The notes: generated by a model from the sequence alone, not told the origin. Counted from the stretch's first letter, positions 43,352 to 53,725 are shown. The stretch: DNA of 64,000 nucleotides from Roseburia porci (GCF_009695765.1 NZ_VUNI01000003.1:1-64000), one strand, 5' to 3'. Translations and numbers: made by a program.

Positions 43352-45312
43352 TATACAATCCTCTTAAATTTCTTTTCAATATCATACTTTGACATGGAAA
43401 TGATTGTTGGTCTTCCATGTGGACAATTGTATGGGGTGTCCAGGGTCAGAAGTTCATCGATCAAAGCTTCAATCTCAGGAAGGCTGAGTGTTGTGTTTCC
43501 TTTAACAGCTGCCTTACACGACATTGTAGCGACTTTTTCCAGAATAAGTTCCGGTGTTTCTTTGCCGGTAAGATTGGAGAAATCATCCAGCATTTCAATG
43601 AAAAGATCTTTCATATCCATATGGAAAAGATTTCCCGGGATTCCCCTTATCATATATTCTTTTCCGCCAAAAGGCTCTACCACATATCCAAGCTGTTCAA
43701 TCTGAGGGCGGAATTTCTCAAGCATTTCGGATTCCTTCGCATCAAGACTTAAGATAATCGGCGGACTTACTGTCTGTGAAGTATACTCTTTCTTTTTTAA
43801 AGATGCCATAGTCCTTTCGTATAAGACCTTTTCGTGTGCGGCATGCTGATCAATGATAAAAAGTTTATCTTCAAACTCAATCAGCCAGTAGGTTTTAAAT
43901 AACTGTCCGATGATCCGGTGCTTTTTACGGGATTCCTCAGATAAAAATTCCTTACTGATATCTCCAAGTGTGATCTCCTGGTAATCGGTCTCTTTCTTTT
44001 TCGGGGTAATTGGTTCAGGATTACGCGTATCCGGTATTTTCTGTTCAACAGAAGGAGCAGATTCTTTCTGCTCAGGAGGTGTTTTTGCATGTGCGGAAAG
44101 AACTGGAACCTGAATATCCCGTTTCGCTCTTGCTGGTGACTCAATTTTCTGGAAAGAAGTCGTTTCACGTACCGCAGCAGCTGCAGGAATAACCGGAGTG
44201 GAAACGGACTGTTGTTCGTTTCGCCGTCTTGTTTCAAATGGTTCTGGAATTGGAGCTTTATAAATGTGCGGTTCTTCTTTCTTGACAGGCTGTTCTTCGT
44301 CAACCGGTACCTGTGGAATCATCTCACGTCCGGAAAGTACAGAAAATAAAGTCTCATATAATTCTTTGTAGACTTCCTGGTTATGTCCAAACCGAAGTTC
44401 CATTTTGGTTGGATGGACATTGACATCTAACAATTCTCCTGGAAATTCAAAATAGAGAACACAGAAAGGATACTGATGTAACATCATAAAATTCTTATAG
44501 GCTTCCTCAATGGATTTCGCAATCAGAGAACTTTTGATATACCGGCCATTGATAAAATAATTTTCATAATTACGATTTCCACGTGTGACGATCGGTTTTC
44601 CAATAAAGCCGGTCAGGTGGAAAAATTCTCCTTTATAAGAAACCGGAAGTAATGCTGCTGTAATATCACGTCCGTAGATGTGATAGATCAGATCTTTTAC
44701 ATTACCATTTCCGGATGTGTGCAGTTTTGTCTGGTTGTTATTGATATATTTAAAAGATATGTCCGGATGCGAAAGTGCAAGCCGTTCGAGCATATCACTG
44801 ATGTAATTTCCCTCTGTTTTTGGAGTTTTTAAGAATTTTCTTCTCGCCGGAGTATTGTAAAACAGATCTTTTACAAGAAACGTGGTTCCGTCCGGAGCAC
44901 CGACCTCTTCGTTCGCAACTTCTTTGGAACCCTCGATCAGATATCTTGTTCCGGTCAGTTCGCTGTCTGTTTTGGTGATCAGTTCGACACGTGAAATCGC
45001 TGCAATACTGGAAAGTGCCTCGCCACGGAAGCCTAATGATTTCACGCAGAGAAGATCTTCTACTTTTTTGATCTTGCTTGTCGAATGGCGAAGGAACGCG
45101 ATTGGAACCTGGGAATGTTCAATTCCGCAGCCATTATCCGTAATACGGATAAATGAGATCCCGCCTTCTTTAATTTCAACAGTGATTGCTGTCGCTCCGG
45201 CGTCAATTGCATTTTCAACCAGCTCTTTTACAACAGAACAAGGCCGTTCAATAACCTCGCCTGCAGCAATTTTATCAATTGTATCCTGACTTAGAAGTGT
45301 AATCTGTGGCAT
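43351..45312 (-). CDS. mutL: DNA mismatch repair protein MutL
   Basis: MutL couples mismatch recognition by MutS to strand cutting. The 653-residue protein has the GHKL ATPase start (IAAGEVIERPCSVVKELVENAIDAGA), DNGCGIE and GFRGEALSSI. A low-complexity linker (about 340-460) is followed by a C-terminal dimerisation domain with IDQHAAHEKVLYE, the endonuclease-type motif, and CPHGRPTI. It lies 21 bases after mutS. Confidence 0.97.
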   Translation of the reverse strand: MPQITLLSQDTIDKIAAGEVIERPCSVVKELVENAIDAGATAITVEIKEGGISFIRITDNGCGIEHSQVPIAFLRHSTSKIKKVEDLLCVKSLGFRGEALSSIAAISRVELITKTDSELTGTRYLIEGSKEVANEEVGAPDGTTFLVKDLFYNTPARRKFLKTPKTEGNYISDMLERLALSHPDISFKYINNNQTKLHTSGNGNVKDLIYHIYGRDITAALLPVSYKGEFFHLTGFIGKPIVTRGNRNYENYFINGRYIKSSLIAKSIEEAYKNFMMLHQYPFCVLYFEFPGELLDVNVHPTKMELRFGHNQEVYKELYETLFSVLSGREMIPQVPVDEEQPVKKEEPHIYKAPIPEPFETRRRNEQQSVSTPVIPAAAAVRETTSFQKIESPARAKRDIQVPVLSAHAKTPPEQKESAPSVEQKIPDTRNPEPITPKKKETDYQEITLGDISKEFLSEESRKKHRIIGQLFKTYWLIEFEDKLFIIDQHAAHEKVLYERTMASLKKKEYTSQTVSPPIILSLDAKESEMLEKFRPQIEQLGYVVEPFGGKEYMIRGIPGNLFHMDMKDLFIEMLDDFSNLTGKETPELILEKVATMSCKAAVKGNTTLSLPEIEALIDELLTLDTPYNCPHGRPTIISMSKYDIEKKFKRIV

Positions 45313-45333
45313 AGTTCCTCCTTCTTACCAAGT

Positions 45334-47985
45334 TTACCAGCGGTTTTTCACTTTATTCTGTAATTCGTACAGTTTGTTTAATGCCTCAAGAGGTGTAAGA
45401 TTACCGATATCAACGTTTCGTAATTCTTCGATAATATCGTCATCGGATATGGTGTCAAATAATGACATCTGCGTCAGATCAACCTCATCGAGATGCTCTT
45501 TTTCCTTTTTCTTCTTTGGTGCATTGTCAACCGTAATATTACGCACAATGGTTGTAATGTCATTGGCGGAAAGTTCTTCTACGATCTCTTTTGCGCGTTC
45601 TATAACGGAGTCTGGAACACCAGCCAGTTTGGCAACCTGGATACCATAACTCTTATCAGCTCCGCCTTTTACGATTTTGCGTAAGAATACGATATCATCG
45701 CCTTTTTCTTTGACTGCAATGCAATAATTATGTACATTGCTCAGTTTGCCCTCCAGTTCCGTAAGCTCATGATAATGTGTAGCAAACAGTGTTTTGGCTC
45801 CGAGAAGTTTTGGATTGCTGATATGCTCTACAACCGCCCATGCGATACTCAGACCGTCAAAGGTACTTGTTCCACGACCGATTTCATCAAGAATCAGAAG
45901 TGAATTAGAGGTCGCATTTCTTAATATATTTGCGACTTCGTTCATTTCTACCATAAAGGTACTCTGGCCGGAAGCAAGATCATCGGAGGCACCGACTCTT
46001 GTGAAAATCCGGTCAACAATTCCAATATTCGCAGATGCAGCAGGTACATAGCTTCCGATCTGTGCAAGCAGAACGATCAGTGCGGTCTGTCTCATATAGG
46101 TGGATTTTCCAGCCATGTTTGGACCTGTAATGATCGAGATACGGTCGTTTTTATTATCCAGATAGGTATCATTATCGATAAACATGTCGTTTGTGATCAT
46201 TTTTTCCACAACCGGATGACGTCCGCCTTTGATATCAATGATTCCATTCTCGTTTATCTTTGGTCTGCAGTAATTATTCTGCTCGGCAACAACGGCAAGT
46301 GAAACGAAAGCATCAATCTTTGCGATTGCTTTGGCAGTTTTCTGGATTCTTGCAACATTGGAAGCAATCTGGTCACGTACCTCACGGAACAAATCATATT
46401 CCAGAGAAACAAGTTTATCTTCTGAACCAAGGATCATATCTTCCAGTTCCTTCAGTTCCGGAGTGATATAGCGTTCCGCATTGGTCAGAGTCTGTTTTCT
46501 TGTATAGTAATCCGGGACAAGATCTTTGAATGAATTGGTAACTTCAAGATAATATCCGAAAACTTTGTTGTATTTGATTCGGAGATTTTTGATTCCGGTC
46601 TTCTCTTTTTCACGTGCTTCAAGCTCTGCAAGCCATGTTTTTCCCTCTGTTTTGGCTTTGCGGAGCTTATCCACTTCTTCGTTATACCCATCTTTAATGA
46701 TGTCTCCATCACGGACGGAAATCGGTGGTTCTTCCATGATGGAAGACTCCACAAGCTGATAGATATCTGTCAGACAGTCAAATTCATCCCGGATTTCTGC
46801 TGCCATATCTCCATCAATATCATCCAGCAGCGTTCTTATGGATGGAAGCATGGAAAGTGAATTGCGAAAAGCAATCAGATCTCTTGGATTGGCTGTCTGA
46901 TAAGTAATCCTTGTGATCAGTCGTTCCAGATCGTAGATCGGATTTAAATATTCGCGTAATTCTTCACGTGTGATCACATGTTTATTGATATTGGTAATAA
47001 AATCCTGTCGTTTCAGAATCTCGGATTTATCGATCAGAGGCTGTTCCACACAGGAACGAAGGAGTCGGGCTCCCATAGCAGTTTTCGTTTTGTCCAGAAC
47101 CCACAGAAGAGAGCCTCTTTTTTGCTTTTCGCGAAGCGTTTCGACCAGTTCTAAGTTTCTTCGCGAAGAACTGTCGATAATCATATATTTTCCAATGGAA
47201 TATGGATGAATCTCGAGGATATGATCCAGGGAATTTTTCTGTGTCTCATACAGATATTTTAAAAGCGCCCCTGCAGCGATCACACCGCACTCGTAATCTT
47301 CCAGTCCAAGCCCCTGCAGCTGTTTGACATGAAAATGTGAAAGCAGAGTCTCTTTTGCAAGATCATCTCCAAAATACCAGGATTCCAGGGAGGAAACGGT
47401 AATATGAAGCCGGTTTCTCATGTCATCTACATCAATACCACTCATATAAAAGGCGTTGTTACAGATCACTTCTGATGGTACAAATCGATTCAGTTCATCT
47501 AAAAGTTTTCGCTCAGAATCCACTTCTGTAACATTATATTCGCCAGTAGTAACATCGCATGTAGCAATTCCGTAACGGTCTTCAAGATATACAATACACA
47601 TGATGAAATTATTTTTCGTTTCATCCAAAGACTGCATATCGATATTGGTTCCCGGTGTTACCACACGAATTACTTCTCTTTTTACAATTCCTTTTGCAAG
47701 CTTCGGATCTTCTACCTGTTCGCAGATTGCTACTTTATGTCCATTTGAAACAAGCCGGTTGATATAGCTGTCGGCCGCATGAAACGGAACGCCACACATC
47801 GGGGCGCGCTCCTTCAGGCCACAGCTTTTTCCAGTCAGGGTAAGTTCTAATTCCTTGGAAACGATCTTCGCATCATCGAAAAACATCTCATAGAAATCGC
47901 CAAGGCGGTAAAAAAGAATACAATCCTTGTACTCCTCTTTCGTTTTCAGATAATGCTGCATCATTGGTGTTACTTCTTCAAGCAC
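45334..47985 (-). CDS. mutS: DNA mismatch repair protein MutS
   Basis: MutS recognises mismatched bases. The 883-residue protein starts at GTG and has the mismatch-binding motif ILFYRLGDFYEMFFDDA near residues 23-39. It also carries Walker A ITGPNMAGKSTYMRQTA, LILDEIGRGTSTFDGLSIAW, and FATHYHELTELE. AGAGGA precedes the start. It follows a flavoprotein gene by one base, and mutL comes next. Confidence 0.97.
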   Translation of the reverse strand: MLEEVTPMMQHYLKTKEEYKDCILFYRLGDFYEMFFDDAKIVSKELELTLTGKSCGLKERAPMCGVPFHAADSYINRLVSNGHKVAICEQVEDPKLAKGIVKREVIRVVTPGTNIDMQSLDETKNNFIMCIVYLEDRYGIATCDVTTGEYNVTEVDSERKLLDELNRFVPSEVICNNAFYMSGIDVDDMRNRLHITVSSLESWYFGDDLAKETLLSHFHVKQLQGLGLEDYECGVIAAGALLKYLYETQKNSLDHILEIHPYSIGKYMIIDSSSRRNLELVETLREKQKRGSLLWVLDKTKTAMGARLLRSCVEQPLIDKSEILKRQDFITNINKHVITREELREYLNPIYDLERLITRITYQTANPRDLIAFRNSLSMLPSIRTLLDDIDGDMAAEIRDEFDCLTDIYQLVESSIMEEPPISVRDGDIIKDGYNEEVDKLRKAKTEGKTWLAELEAREKEKTGIKNLRIKYNKVFGYYLEVTNSFKDLVPDYYTRKQTLTNAERYITPELKELEDMILGSEDKLVSLEYDLFREVRDQIASNVARIQKTAKAIAKIDAFVSLAVVAEQNNYCRPKINENGIIDIKGGRHPVVEKMITNDMFIDNDTYLDNKNDRISIITGPNMAGKSTYMRQTALIVLLAQIGSYVPAASANIGIVDRIFTRVGASDDLASGQSTFMVEMNEVANILRNATSNSLLILDEIGRGTSTFDGLSIAWAVVEHISNPKLLGAKTLFATHYHELTELEGKLSNVHNYCIAVKEKGDDIVFLRKIVKGGADKSYGIQVAKLAGVPDSVIERAKEIVEELSANDITTIVRNITVDNAPKKKKEKEHLDEVDLTQMSLFDTISDDDIIEELRNVDIGNLTPLEALNKLYELQNKVKNRW

Positions 47986-47986
47986 T

Positions 47987-49594
47987 TTATTTATTCCTCT
48001 CTATCTGTCGTTTGTTCGTATATTTTTGAATGATTGCTTCCGCAACTTTCAGTCCATCCATTGCTGCGGACATAATCCCGCCTGCATATCCGGCGCCTTC
48101 TCCACACGGATAAAGGCCGTGTATTTCACTTTCCAGGTTCTTTTCACGATTGATTCGCACCGGAGAAGAAGTCCTTGTTTCCATGCCAGAAAGGATGGCA
48201 TCTGCACGGTCAAAACCTGGTATGATATGAGAAAAATGCTGCATTCCGGCAATAAAACTTTGCTCCATATCGGAAGAAAGCAGCCCACGCAGATTGGAAA
48301 GCTGTGCGGCTCCCTTTGTGGAAGAAAGAAAATCTCCATATTGACGGGATTCCACATTGTTACAATAATCTCCAAACATCTGCTGCGGAATCTTTCCGTC
48401 AGCAAGTTTATATACCGCATGTTCCAGTTTACGCTGATAACGCATACCAGCTAATGGGTCTGAAGCACCGAAATCAGCAGGGGTAACAGAGACGATAATC
48501 GCACTGTTGGCATTCTGACCGTTTCGTCCGGAATAACTCATGCCGTTTACAACTGTCTCTTCTTTTTCCGAGGATGAATTTACAACATATCCTCCCGGAC
48601 ACATACAAAATGAATAGACCCCTCTTCCATTTGGAAAATTAGAGGTTACTTTGTATGGAGAAGCCGGAAGTCCCTGAAAATGATCGGCTCCATACATTGC
48701 ACGGTCGATCATACTCTGTGGGTGTTCCACGCGGAATCCCACTGCAAAGTTTTTGACTTCCATGGAAATATGTCTGGCATATAGTTTCTCAAAGGTATCA
48801 CGGGAACTGTGTCCAAGTGCCAGTACAACCGTCTGCACATCAAATGTTTTCTTGTCGCACACAATCTGACGGATGCCTCCATTCTCAATTATGAAGTCTT
48901 TTGCACAGCATTCAAAAAAGAACTGACATCCCTTCTCTTCCAGGTATTTTCGCATACGCACGATCACCTTGGAGAGTATGTCCGTTCCGATGTGTGGTTT
49001 ATTATCATACAAAATCTGTTCCGGAGCACCAAATTTGACGAAAGTTTCCAGAACAAACTGATTGCGTCCCGATGGATCTTTGACTGCAGAGTTTAATTTA
49101 CCGTCAGAAAAAGTACCTGCACCGCCTTCTCCAAACTGTACATTGCTTTGCGGATCTAAAACGCCTGTTTTCCAGAAATTCTCTACATCTTCCATACGAT
49201 CTTCTATCTTTTTGCCCCGTTCGATTACCAGTGGTTCATAGCCCATTTCCGTAAGAAGATAAGCACAGAAAAGACCGGCAGGACCGGCACCGATAATCAG
49301 TGGTCTCTGTAAAAGCGGAGTATCTCCGGATACCGGGTACTGATAATTCTTTTCCCGTACGGAAAGAACGGAAGGAGTATGAATCTTTTTTAAGATCTGC
49401 TCTTCTTTTGAAACGTTTACATTTACGGCATAAACGTAATAAATATCCGGTTTCTTTCTGGCATCGATGGAACGACGCACAATACGGTATGTGAATTTCT
49501 CCTGACTTGAAAGCCGGAGCGTTTTTTTGATCTTATGTTCCAGATCTGCGGTAGAATGCGTGACTGGAAGTTTTAACTGATTAATACGAATCAT
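47987..49594 (-). CDS. FAD-dependent oxidoreductase, COG2509 type
   Basis: The 535-residue protein has an N-terminal region (about 1-80) and a dinucleotide-binding motif LIIGAGPAGLFCAYLLTEMG near 98-117. FGEGGAGTFSDGKLNS and GEGAGYAGGIMSAAMDGLK follow, typical of the uncharacterised dehydrogenase family COG2509. Substrate is unknown. Its start overlaps the next flavoprotein gene by four bases, so the two flavoproteins and mutS-mutL-miaA form one long same-strand run. Confidence 0.9.
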   Translation of the reverse strand: MIRINQLKLPVTHSTADLEHKIKKTLRLSSQEKFTYRIVRRSIDARKKPDIYYVYAVNVNVSKEEQILKKIHTPSVLSVREKNYQYPVSGDTPLLQRPLIIGAGPAGLFCAYLLTEMGYEPLVIERGKKIEDRMEDVENFWKTGVLDPQSNVQFGEGGAGTFSDGKLNSAVKDPSGRNQFVLETFVKFGAPEQILYDNKPHIGTDILSKVIVRMRKYLEEKGCQFFFECCAKDFIIENGGIRQIVCDKKTFDVQTVVLALGHSSRDTFEKLYARHISMEVKNFAVGFRVEHPQSMIDRAMYGADHFQGLPASPYKVTSNFPNGRGVYSFCMCPGGYVVNSSSEKEETVVNGMSYSGRNGQNANSAIIVSVTPADFGASDPLAGMRYQRKLEHAVYKLADGKIPQQMFGDYCNNVESRQYGDFLSSTKGAAQLSNLRGLLSSDMEQSFIAGMQHFSHIIPGFDRADAILSGMETRTSSPVRINREKNLESEIHGLYPCGEGAGYAGGIMSAAMDGLKVAEAIIQKYTNKRQIERNK

Positions 49595-50859
49595 GATTTC
49601 TCCTCTTCAATCTGTCTGCCGGCATGAAGTCCGGCAGCGTATCCGGAAGACCATGCCCATTGCAGATTATAGCCGCCACAGATTCCATCCACATCAAGAA
49701 GCTCGCCGCAAAAATAGATGCCGGGCAAAAGCCTGGATTCCAAAGTTTCCGGTTTAATCTCTTCTGAACGGATTCCGCCACAGGCAATCTGCGCATATTC
49801 AAAAGATCTTGGTTTCGTCAGTGTAATCCGGAAACCTTTGATGGCTTCTTTTAATGTCTCGATCACATCCGGATACTGTTCTTCTTTTGGTTTCTGTTCT
49901 GGAATAAAACCACAATAATCACAGATGCAGGCGGTCAGTTTCTGGTTGAGCAGGCCGTTGAAAAGCTGCATATAATTCCTTCGATAACGGGATGGCCGAT
50001 AGAACCTGTTTTTTAATTCGAGAGCAAGTTCTTCCATGGAAAGCGAAGGAAACAGATCGATGACTGCTTCCACCTGTTTTTTTTCGTAAAGGGCAACAGA
50101 CGCATAATGGCTGATCTGAAAAACCGGAATTCCGGATATCCCATACTCTGTGAATTGTATTTCACCATGGTCAGATGCAACCGGTACATGATCTATCAAT
50201 AAAGATACGGTTCCTTCAAAACGGACTCCGGCAGCAGTTTTTGGGCTGTAACCGGAAGCTTCAAAGCCACAAAGAGCCGGAACAACCGGTGTGAAATGAT
50301 GTCCAAGATTTTCGATTACCGGAATAAAAGAACCATCACTGCCTGATTTTGGAGAAGCCAGAAGTCCGGTTGCAATAATTATTTTTTTTGCCGGAATATC
50401 CAGTTTGGCTCCTGTAATCAGATAGCCCTTAAAAAAATCTGCTTTTTGGATGCGGTTCGGAACACATCCGGTCATTACGGTAACACCGAGATTGGTAAGT
50501 TCCATTTCCAGAGCCCTCTGAATCGATAAAGCCTGTTCAGAAGCCGGATAATAATATCCTTTCCGGCATTTGGGAAGAACTCCGATCCCATGAAAAAAGG
50601 AAAGTGTCTCATCCCGGTCAAATTGTTTATATATAGAATGAAATAAATTTTGATCTCCACGAAATGCTTCGGGGGTCATTTCGCTGTTTGTAAAATTACA
50701 TTTTCCGTTTCCGGTTGCAAGGATTTTTTTACCAAGCTGATCTTTGTGTTCAATCAGAACAACTGTTTTTCCTGTTCGCGCAGCTGTAATAGCTGCCATC
50801 ATTCCGGAAGCACCGCCTCCGATCACTGCGATATCCCAAAGCGTCTCTTTTTTGCTCAT
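49591..50859 (-). CDS. HI0933/YhiN-family flavoprotein
   Basis: The 422-residue protein begins with an FAD-binding AVIGGGASGMMAAITAARTG motif and has KILATGNGKCNFTNS, the family signature. It ends with GELLDVDGICGGYNLQWAW. HI0933-like proteins have no agreed substrate. GGTGA precedes the start. It overlaps the COG2509-type gene by four bases and is divergent from the TetR gene across a 140-base gap. Confidence 0.92.
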   Translation of the reverse strand: MSKKETLWDIAVIGGGASGMMAAITAARTGKTVVLIEHKDQLGKKILATGNGKCNFTNSEMTPEAFRGDQNLFHSIYKQFDRDETLSFFHGIGVLPKCRKGYYYPASEQALSIQRALEMELTNLGVTVMTGCVPNRIQKADFFKGYLITGAKLDIPAKKIIIATGLLASPKSGSDGSFIPVIENLGHHFTPVVPALCGFEASGYSPKTAAGVRFEGTVSLLIDHVPVASDHGEIQFTEYGISGIPVFQISHYASVALYEKKQVEAVIDLFPSLSMEELALELKNRFYRPSRYRRNYMQLFNGLLNQKLTACICDYCGFIPEQKPKEEQYPDVIETLKEAIKGFRITLTKPRSFEYAQIACGGIRSEEIKPETLESRLLPGIYFCGELLDVDGICGGYNLQWAWSSGYAAGLHAGRQIEEEKS

Positions 50860-50999
50860 ATATTCACCAACTTATTACTAAAAGTCAACTGACATTCTAT
50901 CATACCCCCCGAAAACATTCAACTCATGCGTTGAGAATCGCTATCAAAAAACATTACAGCATGTTATAATCAGCATAGTTATAGAAATGAGGGAAATTT

Positions 51000-51599
51000 A
51001 TGAATCAGAAGCAGCCACGCAATACAAAAGGAAAAATCATTACTGCCGCATGGAAACTTTTTTATGAGCAGGGATATGACGATACCACGATTGACGATAT
51101 TATTACCGAATCCGGAACATCCAAAGGTTCGTTTTATCACTATTTCGAAGGGAAGGATGCGCTCCTTGGATCGCTTTCCTACTTGTTTGATGAAAAGTAT
51201 ATCGAGCTTGAGCCGAAACTCGAACAGTTTGATCATTATTTCGATAAGCTAATCTTTTTAAATCAGGAATTGTTTTCAATGATTGAAAACAGCATTGCAC
51301 TGGATCTTCTTTCGAGACTGCTTTCCACGCAGCTGAGTACCAAAGGGGAAAAGCAGCTTCTAGATCGCAGCCGTTACTATTATAAGCTTTTAAGAAAACT
51401 GATTCTGGAGGGACAGGAAAAAGGAGAATTCCGAAATGATATGTCGGTCAATGAACTGGTAAAGCTCTATGCGATTGCGGAACGCGCACTCCTCTATGAC
51501 TGGTGCATCTGTAACGGAGAATATTCTTTGAAATCCTATGCGGCTACAGCGATGCCAATTTATATGTATCGTATCTGCACACATGCCATAATTGAATAA
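51000..51599 (+). CDS. TetR-family transcriptional regulator
   Basis: The 199-residue protein has an N-terminal TetR helix-turn-helix (ITAAWKLFYEQGYDDTTIDD, then IITESGTSKGSFYHYF, about 12-50) and a helical ligand-binding C-terminus. AGGGAAATT precedes the start. TATAAT at 50965-50970 is a probable -10. Possible targets are itself and the divergent flavoprotein or the downstream symporter; the TCAAC-N6-GTTGA repeat at about 50919-50935 is a candidate site. Confidence 0.9.
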   Translation: MNQKQPRNTKGKIITAAWKLFYEQGYDDTTIDDIITESGTSKGSFYHYFEGKDALLGSLSYLFDEKYIELEPKLEQFDHYFDKLIFLNQELFSMIENSIALDLLSRLLSTQLSTKGEKQLLDRSRYYYKLLRKLILEGQEKGEFRNDMSVNELVKLYAIAERALLYDWCICNGEYSLKSYAATAMPIYMYRICTHAIIE

Positions 51600-51633
51600 T
51601 TATAAAAATATTTCTGAATCTGTTTTATATAAT

Positions 51634-51720
51634 AGTCTATATATTAAATCCAGTATATATCAGCCTTTGCATATATTTTTATAAAAAATAGTCTATACTT
51701 TGTTCTGTATTGAAGTCTAT
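51634..51720 (+). repeat. Three AGTCTAT direct repeats before the symporter
   Basis: AGTCTAT occurs at 51634-51640, 51690-51696 and 51714-51720; the first two are followed by A. The last copy overlaps the -35 hexamer of the symporter promoter. The repeats may be regulator half-sites, though short AT-rich repeats can arise by chance. Confidence 0.45.
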
Positions 51721-51738
51721 CTTTATTCATGCTATACT
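51710..51738 (+). promoter_or_regulatory. Sigma-A-type promoter of the symporter gene
   Basis: TTGAAG at 51710-51715 and TATACT at 51733-51738 have a 17-base spacer. The transcript would start about 50 bases before the ATG at 51799. Confidence 0.72.
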
Positions 51739-51798
51739 CGCTTAAATTCGTTTTTATGCAAAACGGATAGAACGAAAATGTTTAAAGGAGATTATGTT

Positions 51799-53325
51799 AT
51801 GACAGGAAAAACGATAGGACTTCTTATTGTCATGGCAGCATACCTTGCTGTTATGATCATAGTTGGAGCCATCTATTCCAAACGGAACAAAGATGTAAAT
51901 GATTTTTATCTGGGAGGACGAAAGTTAGGGCCGATTGTCACAGCAATGAGTGCTGAGGCTTCGGATATGAGCAGCTGGCTTTTGATGGGACTCCCTGGAG
52001 TTGCATACCTTTCTGGGTGTGCAGAAGCCGGATGGACAGCAATCGGACTGGCAATTGGTACTTATTTAAACTGGCTGATTGTTGCAAAAAGACTTCGCAG
52101 ATATACGCATAAAGCAAATAATTCCATCACGCTTCCGGCCTTTTTCTCAAACAGATATCGTGATAAGAGTCATGCGCTGCTTGCGATTGCTGCAATTATG
52201 ATTGTGATCTTTTTTGTACCATATACAGCATCCGGGTTTGCTGCGTGCGGAAAATTATTTGCTACTCTTTTCCATGTACCATATCTGCCTGCAATGATCA
52301 TCAGTGCGGTTGTTATCGTTTTATATACAACACTTGGAGGATTTCTGGCAGCTAGTATGACGGATCTGATCCAGAGTATCATTATGACGATTGCACTTGT
52401 CATTGTAGTATTTTATGGGATTTATGCAGCAGGAGGACTGGATGCGGTAATTGCAAATGCCAATTCCATGGATGGATATTTAAGCATGATGTTTTCGCAT
52501 GATGCTGTATCCAATACGGCGGTTCCATATAAAGGACTTACCATTGCTTCTACTCTTGCATGGGGCCTTGGTTATTTTGGTATGCCGCATATTTTACTGC
52601 GTTTTATGGGAATTGAGGATGAGAATAAGCTTACAACTTCCAGAAGAATAGCTTCGGTATGGGTTGTAATATCCATGTTTATAGCAATATTTATCGGAAT
52701 TATCGGATCTGCAATGACAAAAGCCGGAGCAATCGAAGTATTGGAAGGATCTTCTCAGGCAGAAACGCTGATCGTAAGAACTGCAATGCTTTTAAGTAAC
52801 CATGGTTTCCTTACGATTGTCCTTGCCGGACTGATCCTTGCCGGAATCCTTGCAAGTACCATGTCCACTTCAGATTCACAGCTTCTTGCAGCAGCTTCCT
52901 GTGTTTCAGAAAACTTAATTACCGATTGTCTTGGAATTAAATTATCAAAGAAAGCTTCCATGCTTATGGCAAGACTTACAGTTGTTGTGATTGCTGTAAT
53001 TGGTGTTTTCCTTGCAAGAAATCCGGACAGTTCCGTATTTCGCATTGTGTCATTTGCGTGGGCCGGTTTTGGTGCAACCTTCGGACCGATCATGCTCTTT
53101 TCCCTTTTCTGGAAACGTACAAACCGAAATGGCGCTTTAGCAGGAATGATTGTCGGTGGAGTTATGGTGTTCATATGGAAATACCTGATTGCCCCAATAG
53201 GCGGAATCCTGGGTATATATGAATTACTTCCTGCTTTCATCTGTTCTGCTGTTGTTATAGTAGTCGTAAGCCTTTTGACAGCGCCGCCATCAAAGGAAAT
53301 TGTGGAAGAATTTGAAAGTGTTTAA
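51799..53325 (+). CDS. putP: Sodium:solute symporter, PutP-type
   Basis: The 508-residue membrane protein has about 13 transmembrane segments and the sodium:solute symporter motifs FYLGGRKLGPIVTAMSAEASDMSSW, GWTAIGLAIGTYLNWLIVAKRL and ASTMSTSDSQLLAAAS. It resembles sodium/proline symporters more than other members, but the substrate is inferred. Start 51799 follows AAAGGAGA by seven bases; the ATG at 51700 precedes the promoter -10. It converges on the BofC-like gene, with stops two bases apart. Confidence 0.88.
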   Translation: MTGKTIGLLIVMAAYLAVMIIVGAIYSKRNKDVNDFYLGGRKLGPIVTAMSAEASDMSSWLLMGLPGVAYLSGCAEAGWTAIGLAIGTYLNWLIVAKRLRRYTHKANNSITLPAFFSNRYRDKSHALLAIAAIMIVIFFVPYTASGFAACGKLFATLFHVPYLPAMIISAVVIVLYTTLGGFLAASMTDLIQSIIMTIALVIVVFYGIYAAGGLDAVIANANSMDGYLSMMFSHDAVSNTAVPYKGLTIASTLAWGLGYFGMPHILLRFMGIEDENKLTTSRRIASVWVVISMFIAIFIGIIGSAMTKAGAIEVLEGSSQAETLIVRTAMLLSNHGFLTIVLAGLILAGILASTMSTSDSQLLAAASCVSENLITDCLGIKLSKKASMLMARLTVVVIAVIGVFLARNPDSSVFRIVSFAWAGFGATFGPIMLFSLFWKRTNRNGALAGMIVGGVMVFIWKYLIAPIGGILGIYELLPAFICSAVVIVVVSLLTAPPSKEIVEEFESV

Positions 53326-53327
53326 GA

Positions 53328-53690
53328 TCAGCTGGAATAGTTTTCCAGGAATTCGTAGAGCTCCTCTTCTGTTTCGAAACAGATACCGGAAGGCAGCCGG
53401 CTCTTTAATTCATCGGTAAGTGCATTGACCGGGATTCCGGTATTCATATATAAAGTTGTGTTGTCGGAACAGTAGACGGACAATCTGCCCTGATCCTCTA
53501 AAATAATATACTGATAGCTTTTTATTTCTTTGTTACTGTTTATAACCGTTTCGGATTCACTGTTTTGTGTTTCCTGTGAGTCAGGAAGTAATTGTTCGGA
53601 TTCTTTGTGATCGTTAAAAAGAATTATTACAGAAATCAGTAACAGTACAATGAAAAATAAAAAAATGCAGATACTAAGATTTCGTTTCAT
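53328..53690 (-). CDS. Membrane-anchored protein with a BofC-like C-terminal domain
   Basis: The 120-residue protein has a transmembrane segment at about 6-26, a polar linker, then a C-terminal region (about 58-120) whose pattern YQYIILEDQGRLSVY, TGI, L-x-GI and EELYEFLENY resembles the BofC C-terminal domain. BofC is a forespore-secreted inhibitor in sigma-K checkpoint signalling of Bacillus. This assignment is by pattern only. It follows the SpoVB-like gene on the same strand. A weak sigma-F/G-type promoter may lie at 53709-53737. Confidence 0.6.
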   Translation of the reverse strand: MKRNLSICIFLFFIVLLLISVIILFNDHKESEQLLPDSQETQNSESETVINSNKEIKSYQYIILEDQGRLSVYCSDNTTLYMNTGIPVNALTDELKSRLPSGICFETEEELYEFLENYSS

Positions 53691-53725
53691 ATATCATCAC
53701 CCGAAATACAGTATCTGCATTTTTT
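53660..53725. terminator. Long inverted repeat around the BofC-like start codon, possible terminator
   Basis: AAAAAATGCAGATACT at 53660-53675 is inverted at 53710-53725 (AGTATCTGCATTTTTT), and ATTTCG/CGAAAT nest inside. On the plus strand T residues follow, so it may terminate the symporter transcript. On the minus strand it encloses the start codon of the BofC-like gene. Confidence 0.6.

Noticed and set aside
43163-43705. Plus-strand open frame opposite miaA/mutL
   Set aside because: It spans the junction of two confident minus-strand genes and looks like antisense shadow.
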